A stretch of 37,921 nt of DNA from CAYZQE01 sp964480635. Its GTDB lineage: Bacteria; Pseudomonadota; Gammaproteobacteria; GCA-001735895. Location of the stretch: the NCBI GenBank assembly GCA_964480635.1, contig CAYZQE010000012.1:1-37921 (forward strand). Direction: 5' to 3'. The notes below the pieces were generated by a model that searched no databases, was not told the DNA's origin, and was given only the letters and a program-made list of their open reading frames with translations. Positions 17,719 through 26,452 of this stretch are shown here, one piece after another. The number at the start of each line of letters is the position of its first letter. The stretch's first letter is position 1. A program made the position numbers and the translations under genes.

Positions 17719-18894
17719 ATGACAGATTCATTCGACATTATTATTGTTGGTGCTGGCATGGTCGGCGCGAGTGCCGCTTTAGCCCTAGCACGGCAAGGTC
17801 ACCGTATAGCCATTGTAGAATATGGGCAAGAGCAATCCTTTGATAGCTCACAAAACTATGATTTACGTGTATCCGCCATTAGCCCAAGCTCAGAAAAGTT
17901 TCTAGCTGGCCTTGGTATTTGGCCATTAATGCAATCCCAGCGTTTTTGTGCCTATCATAAAATGACTGTATGGGATGAAAACAGCCATGGAGAATTACAC
18001 TTTAACGCAGCTAGCCAAGCCCATAGCCACCTAGGTCATATCATAGAAAATAAACTCATTACCTATGCCCTACATCAACAGCTAAAGCATAATGAGCTGA
18101 TTACGGTCTATTGGAAAAATAGCGTTAAAAGCATTGATGAGCCATGCAGCTCGGTCGTTGCCACTTTAAACTCCAAGCAAAAAATTCAAGCTAAAATATT
18201 AATTGCTGCTGATGGTAAGCAATCTTCAACTCGCCAATTACTCAACATTAACACCGTTTCAAATAGCTATGAGCAACAAGCCATTGTGGCTAATGTTAGC
18301 ACTGAAAAAAGCCATCAACATACCGCATGGCAACGCTTTTTAAGCTCTGGCCCGCTCGCTTTCTTACCTTTAGACAATGGTCAAAGCTCTATCGTTTGGA
18401 CATGCTCAGATGAGAGAATTGAAACCCTTAAAAATTTAGATGACGATGGCTTTTGCCAGCATCTGGGTGATGCATTTGGCTTTAAACTAGGTAAGATCAC
18501 TGCCAGCAGCCCACGTGCTAGCTTCCCACTCAGTTGGCAATATGCGGAGCACACCGTTAAAAACCGCTGCATATTAATAGGTGATGCAGCTCATAGCATT
18601 CATCCATTAGCAGGACAAGGCGTCAACCTAGGATTTTCTGATGTCGTGCTGTTAAGCAAATTACTGACTAAAAATAGCTTAGAAAAACCCCATAAGGCAT
18701 TACGTAAATACGAACGCCAACGTCAATATGACAGTTCCATCGCACTTCATGGCATGACCGCTATTAATTCATTGTTTAGTCAAAAAAATAGCCTCATCGC
18801 TCAAGCTAGGGGCTTAGGCATGAATGCCATAAACCTACAAACAGGGCTAAAGCGCGGTATCATTCAACGTGCTGCTGACAATATTTCAATATAA
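17719..18894 (+). CDS. ubiI: 2-octaprenylphenol hydroxylase (UbiI/VisC)
   Basis: A 391-residue paralogue of UbiH with IIVGAGMVGASAALALA near the N-terminus and LIGDAAHSIHPLAGQGVNLG, which closely follows the UbiI/VisC version of the second FAD motif. UbiI performs the C5 hydroxylation in aerobic ubiquinone synthesis. The frame is open further upstream, but ATG 17719 lies one base after the ubiH stop and has AAAGAGG about eight bases before it, so this is the start. It ends the operon; an integron-like attC structure begins 14 bases after the stop and may also act as a weak transcript end. Confidence 0.9.
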   Translation: MTDSFDIIIVGAGMVGASAALALARQGHRIAIVEYGQEQSFDSSQNYDLRVSAISPSSEKFLAGLGIWPLMQSQRFCAYHKMTVWDENSHGELHFNAASQAHSHLGHIIENKLITYALHQQLKHNELITVYWKNSVKSIDEPCSSVVATLNSKQKIQAKILIAADGKQSSTRQLLNINTVSNSYEQQAIVANVSTEKSHQHTAWQRFLSSGPLAFLPLDNGQSSIVWTCSDERIETLKNLDDDGFCQHLGDAFGFKLGKITASSPRASFPLSWQYAEHTVKNRCILIGDAAHSIHPLAGQGVNLGFSDVVLLSKLLTKNSLEKPHKALRKYERQRQYDSSIALHGMTAINSLFSQKNSLIAQARGLGMNAINLQTGLKRGIIQRAADNISI

Positions 18895-18907
18895 GGCCTT
18901 AATCTCC

Positions 18908-18976
18908 ACCTAACGAATAAGGTTAGGTCGTGATTTGCGCGTAGCGCAAAGCCACGACCTGAACCGTTTGTTGGAC
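18908..18976 (-). other. attC-like recombination site (integron cassette end)
   Basis: Read on the minus strand: R'' GTCCAAC (18976-18970, fits RYYYAAC), a short spacer, L'' GTTCAGGTCGTG, a central hairpin arm TTTGCGC/GCGCAAA, L' CACGACCTAAC, a spacer, and R' GTTAGGT (18914-18908, fits GTTRRRY). L'' and L' pair with one unpaired base on the L'' side, as in classical attC sites such as that of aadA; this fixes the orientation as minus. Length is 69 bp, within the attC range. No integrase gene is present in the window. It could alternatively be a chance hairpin or a ubiI terminator, but there is no U-run. Confidence 0.62.
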
Positions 18977-19229
18977 GAGCCCGGCAGGGTAATAAAAAAG
19001 ACTGGGATATCTAGTTAGAGAAAAAACTTGACAAGCAGGAAAATAAAGACTATTTGAAAATACCTTTTTTAAAGTAAGTTCTCAATAAAAACAAGAGTTT
19101 ACATGTTTATCAAAAAACATTAATTTAACTCTAGCCCGAAATTTGAGTAATTTCAAGATAAAACACTGCACACTATATGGTGTAATACAAAAATGGATGG
19201 CTTTCCTCCGCGATAGCGGCTTCGTCCAA
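18914..19229 (-). mobile_element. Single integron-like gene cassette, 316 bp
   Basis: This fills most of the 352-base gap between ubiI and the NTF2-like gene. On the minus strand it starts inside a core site GTTGGAC (19230-19224) and ends in the attC at 18908-18976, whose R'' GTCCAAC is the exact complement of that core site, as expected for the two ends of one circular cassette. Soon after the left core is GGAGG (19209-19205), and six bases later a 38-codon frame (19198-19082) begins on ATC, not a normal start; it may be a decayed cassette gene or nothing. No second complete attC is seen on the 19230 side. The reading as a cassette is inference. Confidence 0.5.
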
Positions 19230-19246
19230 CAACATAAACCGCCATC

Positions 19247-20014
19247 ATGACTGCAAATAAAAAAGAACAAATATGTCAGCTTTTAAAGGGTATAGAAACA
19301 GGTGACCCAAGCTCTGTTGCTGTTGTCAACGAAGCGAAATATATCCAACACAACCCACAAACAGAAGAAGGCAGTGAAGGGCTAGCCGCACTTTTCAAAC
19401 GTTTATCTAAAACATCTCCACGCGTCAATATTGTCAGAGTTTTTGAAGATGGCGATTTTGTCTTCGCACATACTGAATATGACTTTGCGTCACGCAATAT
19501 AGGTTTCGAAATTTTTCGCTTTGAAGATGGCCTTGCGGTTGAGCATTGGGATAACATTCAGGCACGCCAAGGGCCAAACCGCTCAGGCCATACCATGGTC
19601 GATGGGGTAACCGAGGTGACTGATAATGAACAGACCGAGAGCAATCGAACGATCATTCAAGCATACGTTCAAAATGTGTTAATCAATCATCATATTGATC
19701 AAATAAATAACTACATAAACCTAGCGCATTATACGGAACACCATTCACACTTTAGCGATGATCTGAGTGAATTTTGCTCTTCTTTAAACAAAGCGACCGC
19801 TGATGATTCAATTTCGATTAAATACAAAAAATGCCATCGTCTATTAGCCGATGGAAATTTTGTTTTATCCGTTAGTGAGGGTGAGCGTCATCAAGTTGTA
19901 TCTTCTTTTTTTGATCTCTATCGCTTAAAGTCAGGAAAGATCGTTGAACACTGGGAAACAACTGAAGCCATCCCCGCTAAACATAAATGGAAAAATACTA
20001 ACGGCAAATTTTAA
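19247..20014 (+). CDS. Tandem NTF2/SnoaL-like domain protein
   Basis: A 255-residue cytoplasmic protein made of two repeats of the SnoaL/NTF2-like cone fold. The first (~1-122) has YIQHNPQTEEGSEGLAALF, VFEDGDFVFAH and FRFEDGLAVEHWDN; the second (~130-245) repeats the order with YTEHHSHFSDD, LLADGNFVLSVSEGE and YRLKSGKIVEHWETTE. Single-domain relatives are annotated as predicted SnoaL-like aldol condensation enzymes, but catalytic function is unproven for most. The second copy has lost the QHNP motif. It lies between the integron-like cassette and trkH, is monocistronic, and may be an acquired gene; it converges on trkH. Substrate unknown. Confidence 0.8.
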   Translation: MTANKKEQICQLLKGIETGDPSSVAVVNEAKYIQHNPQTEEGSEGLAALFKRLSKTSPRVNIVRVFEDGDFVFAHTEYDFASRNIGFEIFRFEDGLAVEHWDNIQARQGPNRSGHTMVDGVTEVTDNEQTESNRTIIQAYVQNVLINHHIDQINNYINLAHYTEHHSHFSDDLSEFCSSLNKATADDSISIKYKKCHRLLADGNFVLSVSEGERHQVVSSFFDLYRLKSGKIVEHWETTEAIPAKHKWKNTNGKF

Positions 20015-20124
20015 ACTCACGTAAACCTGTTATAAATATGCCGTCACAAAATAGAAGCCATAAAATAATAAGTTTTATTATCTGTATGACTCGCCATCCA
20101 CATATATCACGCGAAACCTAACGC

Positions 20125-21579
20125 TTATTTACGCCAAAATGCTGGTGTAAATAACACTAACAAGGTAAATATTTCTAAGCGCCCTAACAACATAGCGGCA
20201 GATAATACCCATTTTGAGAAATCGTTAATACTGGCATAATTTAAACTCACCTCTCCCAAACCTGGGCCAAGGTTGTTAAGACAAGCTGCTACTGCAGAAA
20301 AAGCAGTGACTTGATCTAAACCTGCTGCCATGAGCAATAATATCATCACCACAAATATGACTAAATAAGCGGCAAAGAAGCCCCAAACAGCTTCTATTAC
20401 TTTATCTGGCAGGGCTTTTTTTCCAATCTTTACCGCAAATTGTGCATTCGGGTGGATTAATCGTTTTAACTCTCGCATACCTTGTTTAAACAATAATAAA
20501 ACCCGAATAACTTTCATGCCACCACCTGTTGATCCTGCGCAGCCCCCAACAAAGCTTAAATAAATCAATAAAATGGGTAGAAAACTAGGCCAAAAATAAT
20601 ATTCTGTCGTGGTAAAGCCAGTTGTTGTACCGATAGACACCACATGAAAAACACCTTCAAAAAGCGCTTCTACAAAGGTATCATAAGTATTGCTTATGTA
20701 TAAATAGCTAACAGTAATCACACTGATTACCGTCAATAAAAAGATGTATGTTTTAAATTCTGAATCACGAATATAAGCCATCAAACTACGGTTTTTTACG
20801 ACACTGAAATGTAAGGCAAAATTGACACCGCCCAAAATCATAAACACCACAGCAATCATCTCGATCATTTTGCTATTAAAATAACCTATGCTGGCATCAT
20901 GGGTGGAGAACCCGCCAATGGCGACCGTTGAAAATGCATGGCTAATCGCATCAAAAAAAGTCATGCCCGCGGCCCAGTAAGCAAGCAAACAAGCGATAGT
21001 TAAGCCTAAATAGACATACCAAAGCATTTGTGCCGTGCCCGTAATGCGCGGTGTGAGTTTATTGTCTTTAATGGGGCCAGGTGATTCAGCTCGATACAAC
21101 TGCATACCACCTACACCTAACATGGGTAATACGGCAACGGCTAATACAACAATACCCATGCCGCCTAGCCATTGAAGTTGTTGTCGGTAAAAAAGCAGTG
21201 CATGTGGTAAATCATCGAGGCCAGTAATGACGGTCGCCCCAGTGGTTGTTAGGCCTGATATGGATTCAAATATGGCATCGGTCACCGAAATATCTGAACC
21301 CGCACCTGATAAATAAATAGGCAAGCCGCCGACAGCGCCTAGCACACACCAAAACAGAACAACCACCATAAAACCATCGCGTAAACGCAGTTCTTTTTTT
21401 TGTTTATACACGGGTATGTACAATAAAAAACCAGCCCCCAAAATAAGCGCAAAGCTTTCTAAAAATGGGGCAATAGCGCCATCTTGATAAATCATTCCGA
21501 CGACAGCAGGTGGCAACAAGGTGGTGCTAAACACCATCAAGAGTAGGCCTAAAATTCGCTGGATGACTAGATATTGCAT
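20125..21579 (-). CDS. trkH: Trk potassium uptake channel subunit TrkH
   Basis: A 484-residue polytopic inner-membrane protein (E. coli TrkH 483). Four pore-loop repeats can be picked out: SGLTTTGATV, AFSTVAIGGFSTHD, VSIGTTTGFTTT and CLNNLGPGLGEV, each with the glycine of the K+ selectivity filter, plus the GGCAGSTGGG segment between them. It forms the K+ translocating dimer gated by TrkA, whose gene ends eight bases upstream. It is the last gene of the def-to-trkH operon. Confidence 0.97.
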   Translation of the reverse strand: MQYLVIQRILGLLLMVFSTTLLPPAVVGMIYQDGAIAPFLESFALILGAGFLLYIPVYKQKKELRLRDGFMVVVLFWCVLGAVGGLPIYLSGAGSDISVTDAIFESISGLTTTGATVITGLDDLPHALLFYRQQLQWLGGMGIVVLAVAVLPMLGVGGMQLYRAESPGPIKDNKLTPRITGTAQMLWYVYLGLTIACLLAYWAAGMTFFDAISHAFSTVAIGGFSTHDASIGYFNSKMIEMIAVVFMILGGVNFALHFSVVKNRSLMAYIRDSEFKTYIFLLTVISVITVSYLYISNTYDTFVEALFEGVFHVVSIGTTTGFTTTEYYFWPSFLPILLIYLSFVGGCAGSTGGGMKVIRVLLLFKQGMRELKRLIHPNAQFAVKIGKKALPDKVIEAVWGFFAAYLVIFVVMILLLMAAGLDQVTAFSAVAACLNNLGPGLGEVSLNYASINDFSKWVLSAAMLLGRLEIFTLLVLFTPAFWRK

Positions 21580-21587
21580 AGACGTAG

Positions 21588-22964
21588 TTAGAAAAAAGTG
21601 GGTGCTAGGTGAAACAAAGCTTCGACTTGTTGAATTTTGCGTTTATCGGTTAAGAATAAAATAATGTGATCATCGGTTTTAATGACCACATCATGGTGAG
21701 CAATAATAACGTCTTCGCCCCGAACAATGGCCCCTATCGAAACACCTTTTGGCAACTTGAGTTCATCAATGGTTCTACCGACCACTTTGGATACTTTTTC
21801 ATCACCATGGGCAATTGCCTCTATCGCTTCTGCTGCGCCACGTCTTAATGCATGTACCGCAACCACATCACCTTTACGAATGTGCGCTAACATAGCACCC
21901 ATCGTTACGGTATGTGGAGAAAGTGCAATATCAATTAAGCTGCTTTCAACGAGGTCAACATAGGCGGGACGGTTAATTAACGACATCACTTTTCGTGCGC
22001 CTAATTTTTTAGCTAACATGGCTGATAGAATATTGGCTTCATCATCATTGGTTAAGGCACAAAAGACGTCCATTGACTCTATGTTTTCTTCGACCAATAA
22101 ATCTGGGTCCGCAGCATCTCCATATAACACAATGGCAGAGTCTAGCTCTTCAGATAACTGAATAGCTCGTTCTTTATTACTTTCTATAATTTTTACTTGG
22201 TAATCTTTTTCTAAAATTTTAGCCAACGTACCGCCAATGTTACCGCCTCCTGCTAATAAAACACGTTTTATAGGTTTATCAAGTTTACGTAACTCGCCTA
22301 TGACGGTTGGAATATGTTTGCGTGCTGCCAAAAAGAAAACTTCATCGTCAGCCTCTATCACCCGATGCGCATCTGGCTCGATAGATTGTCCATGTCTAAA
22401 AATAGCCGCCACTCGCATTTCAACACCGGGAATATGGTCTCGAATCGTTTGCAATTCATGTCCGACTAACAAGCCGCCATAATAGGCTTTTACTGCGACT
22501 AACTGCACTTTTCCAAACGCAAAATCTAATACTTGTAAGGCACTGGGGTGCTCAATTAAATGATGAATATAATCGGTTACTAAGCTTTCTGGACTGATCA
22601 TGACATCAACAGGAATAGATTCGTCGCAAAATAGCTCTGGGCTATTGATATAGGCTTGTGATCGTATACGCGCAATTTTTTTTGGCGTATCAAAAACCGT
22701 ATGAGCGACTTGACAAGCCATCATATTGGCTTCGTCACTATTCGTTAGGGCTATAATCATGTCGGCATCTTCAGCGCCCGCTTGCTCTAACACCGCAGGG
22801 TGAGAACCAAAGCCACAAACTGTCCGAATGTCTAAACGACCTTGTAAATCAGTTAAAATTTGCTGATTAACATCGACCACAGTGACATTATTGTTTTCTT
22901 CTTTTGCAAGCTCTGCTGCGACAGAAGAACCTACCTGACCTGCCCCTAATATTATGATATTCAT
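21588..22964 (-). CDS. trkA: Trk system potassium uptake protein TrkA
   Basis: A 458-residue cytoplasmic regulator (E. coli TrkA 458) with two RCK units, each a Rossmann NAD(H)-binding domain plus RCK_C domain: IIILGAGQVGSSVA at the N-terminus and VLLAGGGNIGGTLA near residue 235. TrkA forms the gating ring of TrkH and responds to nucleotides. It starts five bases after the ntrX stop and is followed by trkH; the ntrYX-trkAH order is seen in several gammaproteobacteria. Confidence 0.97.
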   Translation of the reverse strand: MNIIILGAGQVGSSVAAELAKEENNNVTVVDVNQQILTDLQGRLDIRTVCGFGSHPAVLEQAGAEDADMIIALTNSDEANMMACQVAHTVFDTPKKIARIRSQAYINSPELFCDESIPVDVMISPESLVTDYIHHLIEHPSALQVLDFAFGKVQLVAVKAYYGGLLVGHELQTIRDHIPGVEMRVAAIFRHGQSIEPDAHRVIEADDEVFFLAARKHIPTVIGELRKLDKPIKRVLLAGGGNIGGTLAKILEKDYQVKIIESNKERAIQLSEELDSAIVLYGDAADPDLLVEENIESMDVFCALTNDDEANILSAMLAKKLGARKVMSLINRPAYVDLVESSLIDIALSPHTVTMGAMLAHIRKGDVVAVHALRRGAAEAIEAIAHGDEKVSKVVGRTIDELKLPKGVSIGAIVRGEDVIIAHHDVVIKTDDHIILFLTDKRKIQQVEALFHLAPTFF

Positions 22965-22969
22965 CTATT

Positions 22970-24253
22970 TTATTTCTTGGTTTGAATGCCTAAGGCTTTA
23001 ATTTTGCGATATAAATATGTTCTTTCTTGTCCCGATCTACGTGCTAATTCTGACATATTTCCATTGCTTTTTTCGAATTGTAATTGTAAATACTGGCGTT
23101 CAAAAATTTCTCGTGATGTTTTTAAATCTTTATCTAAATCGATATGCAAAACCAGTTCATCTGCACCTTGACTAGTCGGTACTCTACGGTCAATTATTTG
23201 CAATAATGATATGATTTCTTGAGCATCAATATCTAGCTCATTCTTACTCGCTAGCAGCTTACGAATTAACACTTTTAATTCAGATAAATTCCCGCGCCAA
23301 TCATGATTACGTAGTTTGTTTTGAGTGGCTACATTAAAGTGCCTATAAGGAAGATCTTCTGTATCACTAATCCAATTAGCATAATATTCTAAGAGCTCTG
23401 GAACATCTTCTTTATGATCATTTAATAATGGAACATGAATTGGTAAAAGCCAGCTATCACGTAGAAAAGAATGATTCACTAATTTTTGAGCAAAATGCTC
23501 ATATTCATAACGCGTCGCAAGCACAAACTTTAAATTTCTATGCGAGTTTGACAGTTTATTTTCCATGAAAAAATCAGCCATTTGTTTGATCTGTTGACTT
23601 GAAAAATCAGCAAAATCAGCAACAAAATACACGCAGTTTCTATCATTGACAGATGGTAAATAAAAATTGGCAGGCATGATCCATTCAATTTTAGTAATGC
23701 CTTGAGAGCAATGAGCCACATGAGCTGCTACTACGTGCTTACCAACACCACTGTCACCAAAAACAAAAATGGGGTGATCAGAATTCGCCGCTTTTTCAAC
23801 TTCTTCTCTTAAATTTTTAATGACGTCACTTGAACCTATAATCTGCTCAAAATGAGAATCCTTTAACTCTTTAGTATCGGGCTCATTATTGTTTTTTATA
23901 TTGTTAGCAACCGTTGTTAGCAGCTTAGCCATAGAAATAGGCTTTTCTAGAAAGTCTTGAGCGCCAAATTTTGTGGCTTCCATCGCCGTTTCAACGGTGC
24001 CATGACCAGACATCATGACAACTGCTGCTTGTGAATCAGTGTCTATTTTCCACTCTTTTAATAATGTAATGCCGTCAACATCAGGCATCCAAATATCTAA
24101 TAAAACTAAATCAGGACATAAAGCATCATAAACCTGTCTTGCGGACTGGCCATCTTCTGCCACTTCAACGGTATACCCTTCATCATCTAAAATATCTTTT
24201 AATAAATCACGAATATCCGGTTCGTCGTCAACGACTAAAATTTTTTGGCTCAT
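22970..24253 (-). CDS. ntrX: NtrX-like response regulator with a degenerate AAA+ domain
   Basis: A 427-residue protein. The receiver domain (1-~120) is intact, with acceptor Asp53 in LLDIWMPD and Lys104 in EKP. The central region starts like a sigma-54 activator, with Walker A GDSGVGK at 166-172, but the next residue is His where E/S/T is usual, the Walker B position reads VYFVADFAD instead of LFLDE, and the ESELFGHxxGAFTGA region that contacts sigma-54 is missing. A Fis-type helix-turn-helix closes the protein (~385-427, NMSELARRSGQERTYLYRK). It is shorter than typical NtrX (~450-480). It overlaps ntrY by one base, so the pair is surely coexpressed. Likely a phospho-regulated DNA-binding protein that does not activate sigma-54; that is inference. 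Confidence 0.88.
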   Translation of the reverse strand: MSQKILVVDDEPDIRDLLKDILDDEGYTVEVAEDGQSARQVYDALCPDLVLLDIWMPDVDGITLLKEWKIDTDSQAAVVMMSGHGTVETAMEATKFGAQDFLEKPISMAKLLTTVANNIKNNNEPDTKELKDSHFEQIIGSSDVIKNLREEVEKAANSDHPIFVFGDSGVGKHVVAAHVAHCSQGITKIEWIMPANFYLPSVNDRNCVYFVADFADFSSQQIKQMADFFMENKLSNSHRNLKFVLATRYEYEHFAQKLVNHSFLRDSWLLPIHVPLLNDHKEDVPELLEYYANWISDTEDLPYRHFNVATQNKLRNHDWRGNLSELKVLIRKLLASKNELDIDAQEIISLLQIIDRRVPTSQGADELVLHIDLDKDLKTSREIFERQYLQLQFEKSNGNMSELARRSGQERTYLYRKIKALGIQTKK

Positions 24254-26406
24254 TATCTTAACTCTTTAATTACCGGAAACCGCAAATAAAAACTAGCGCC
24301 TTGATGTTCATTATTTTCAACCCACACGATACCACCATGTTCTTCTACAATCTTCTTCACAATCGCTAAACCTAAACCCGTACCCGTTGTTTTTGACGTG
24401 ACATAAGGATCAAATATCTGGTCGACTAAATCATCAGCAATGCCTTGTCCATGATCTTGGAATAGAATATCAATATAGTCATTCCCCAGATGTTTAGATT
24501 TACTGGTCTTAAGCACAACATTAACACTTGAGTTACGGCCATGAGCCTCGACGGCATTTTTAATTAAGTTATGTAACACTTGTCGTAATCGTACCGCATC
24601 GCCTTGTATTTTAGGCAAATTTGAGTCTAGTTCAATGTCTAATTTATCAGTTTGTGGCTCGTACAATGACGCGACATTAGCGATCATTTGATTAAAATCG
24701 ATCACATCTAAGGCTTCTGAAGATCGCGCGTAGTCAGTAAAGCTATTGACCATCACTTTCATCGCATCCACTTGCTGAACTATAGTGTCGGTATAACGGT
24801 TTAATAACGCCATTTCTGTTTTAGGTACGACAGGTGCTAATTTTCTTTTTAAACGTTCTGCGGATAATTGTATGGGGGTTAAAGGGTTTTTAATTTCATG
24901 AGCTAAACGCCGAGCCATTTCACTCCATGCCGTATTTTTTTGCGCTTGAATTAAATCTGTTAAATCATCGATGACGACAACATGACCTAGCAAAGAGGCA
25001 TCTTTTTGAGAAAAAGCATCTCCCCTCAATTGCAGCACTTTTCGACCACTTTTACCAAAAAAAATAATTTCTTTTTGCCAAGATGCCTGACCTTTTTGCA
25101 GATGTAATAAAATCTCGCTTAGCAACGGCTGTAAAAACGGCTGTTTTTCAATCATCTCATCAATTGAACAGTCTTTACATTGGCTAACATCAACATCTAA
25201 AATTCGACCAGCTGCCGAATTAACCTTTTTAATTAATAATTCATGATCAAAGGTTAAAACACCGGATGATATATGCTCTAACACCGATTCTAAATAAGCT
25301 TTTTGTACCACTTCTAACAACTGTGTTTTTTCAACTAACTGTCTAGAGTGTGCAATTTTGCGAATCATGGTATTAAATGAACGCAATAAAAACCCAAGCT
25401 CATCCGAGCCTGACAAAGGTAATTGCATTTCGTAATTACCCGCAGCCACTGCTTTTGTGCCTTCAACTAAATCGTTGATAGGGGCCACTAACTTTTTAGC
25501 CGCAATAAAAGCAACCCAAATGGCTGACAACACACTTAAAAGCCAAATAATGGATAGCGCTAAACTAAAGCTATTTTTCAATGGCTCGCGTAATACCGCG
25601 AGTTCTTTATATTTTTCGAATGCTGTTTCAACACCCTGACTGAGTTCATTAATTTGATCTGTTAACGGAAAGAAAGCATGTAATTGCCACGCTTTAGTGG
25701 TTGGTGCATTACTCAGTACCGGCACAATCACGCGAATTTGTAAGGCCAAATCATCTATGGTTTCTAATGCGAGATAGTGATTTCCTAATGCCACCTCACC
25801 TACGTCAGGGAAAGACAATGCGACGGGGAGTTCTGCCGAATTATCACTACTTGACGCTATAATCGATTTATTAGCACCAATCAGTGTTAATTCATTCATT
25901 AGTAAATTTGAACGCACATCATTTAAATAAACAATCATTAAATTTTCTGTCACAGAGGAAATGTTGCTAGCTATATTCTGTGTCTTTTTTAATGCCTCTC
26001 TTTTTCTAACATCTAAAGCACTTTTACTCAGCTCTAACGAATCTTCTAAAGCTTGTTCAATGCCCACATCAAACCAACTATCAATGCTGCGATGAATAAA
26101 GGTTAATGAAAAATAATAAACAATACTGACAGGAATAATGGTTAAAATACCAAAAATCACTAGCATTCTGGCAGTAAGACGAGACCCCGCCTGCTTTAAT
26201 CGATACTGTACAATTAATTTATATAAGTTATAAACAATTAATAATAGTAACGAAATGACGGCAAAAACATTAAAAAACACCAACCAATTGTAATATTTTT
26301 CAAAGACAGCGCTGTTTGACGTGGCATCACTGATTGAATACAACGAAATAATCAAAATAAGAATAAGCCCCACAATGGATGCAGAATTACGAATGGCGCT
26401 TTTCAC
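24253..26406 (-). CDS. ntrY: Sensor histidine kinase NtrY
   Basis: A 717-residue membrane kinase. Three N-terminal membrane segments (~9-27, 36-58, 82-105) and one near 285-305 frame a periplasmic region, followed by HAMP (~305-360, IRKIAHSRQLVE after it), a PAS domain (~375-485), the dimerisation/phosphoacceptor box with His503 (RRLAHEIKNPLTPIQLS) and the ATPase domain with N box NLIKNAVEAHG, DHGQGIADD and GTGLGLAIVKKIV. This architecture is that of NtrY, linked to nitrogen or redox/envelope responses in proteobacteria; the signal here is unknown. It lies 46 bases after the DUF4390 gene and one base overlaps ntrX. Confidence 0.94.
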   Translation of the reverse strand: MKSAIRNSASIVGLILILIISLYSISDATSNSAVFEKYYNWLVFFNVFAVISLLLLIVYNLYKLIVQYRLKQAGSRLTARMLVIFGILTIIPVSIVYYFSLTFIHRSIDSWFDVGIEQALEDSLELSKSALDVRKREALKKTQNIASNISSVTENLMIVYLNDVRSNLLMNELTLIGANKSIIASSSDNSAELPVALSFPDVGEVALGNHYLALETIDDLALQIRVIVPVLSNAPTTKAWQLHAFFPLTDQINELSQGVETAFEKYKELAVLREPLKNSFSLALSIIWLLSVLSAIWVAFIAAKKLVAPINDLVEGTKAVAAGNYEMQLPLSGSDELGFLLRSFNTMIRKIAHSRQLVEKTQLLEVVQKAYLESVLEHISSGVLTFDHELLIKKVNSAAGRILDVDVSQCKDCSIDEMIEKQPFLQPLLSEILLHLQKGQASWQKEIIFFGKSGRKVLQLRGDAFSQKDASLLGHVVVIDDLTDLIQAQKNTAWSEMARRLAHEIKNPLTPIQLSAERLKRKLAPVVPKTEMALLNRYTDTIVQQVDAMKVMVNSFTDYARSSEALDVIDFNQMIANVASLYEPQTDKLDIELDSNLPKIQGDAVRLRQVLHNLIKNAVEAHGRNSSVNVVLKTSKSKHLGNDYIDILFQDHGQGIADDLVDQIFDPYVTSKTTGTGLGLAIVKKIVEEHGGIVWVENNEHQGASFYLRFPVIKELR

Positions 26407-26452
26407 AGCTCAAAGGCCTCCATACCTGCGCTGGTTTTGTATATCCTAACCA

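Noticed and set aside
19082..19270. 62-codon minus-strand frame starting at 19270 across the cassette boundary
   Set aside because: Its start lies inside the NTF2-like gene; only the part after the cassette ribosome site deserves mention, and that has no normal start.
20063..20079. ATAATAA / TTATTAT hairpin between the NTF2-like gene and trkH
   Set aside because: A stem of A-T pairs only, expected in AT-rich DNA and too weak to claim as a terminator.
20116..20122. ACCTAAC near the trkH stop, which fits the attC outer box RYYYAAC
   Set aside because: A seven-base degenerate match is expected by chance, and no paired L boxes or GTTRRRY partner follow; it lies at the trkH end.
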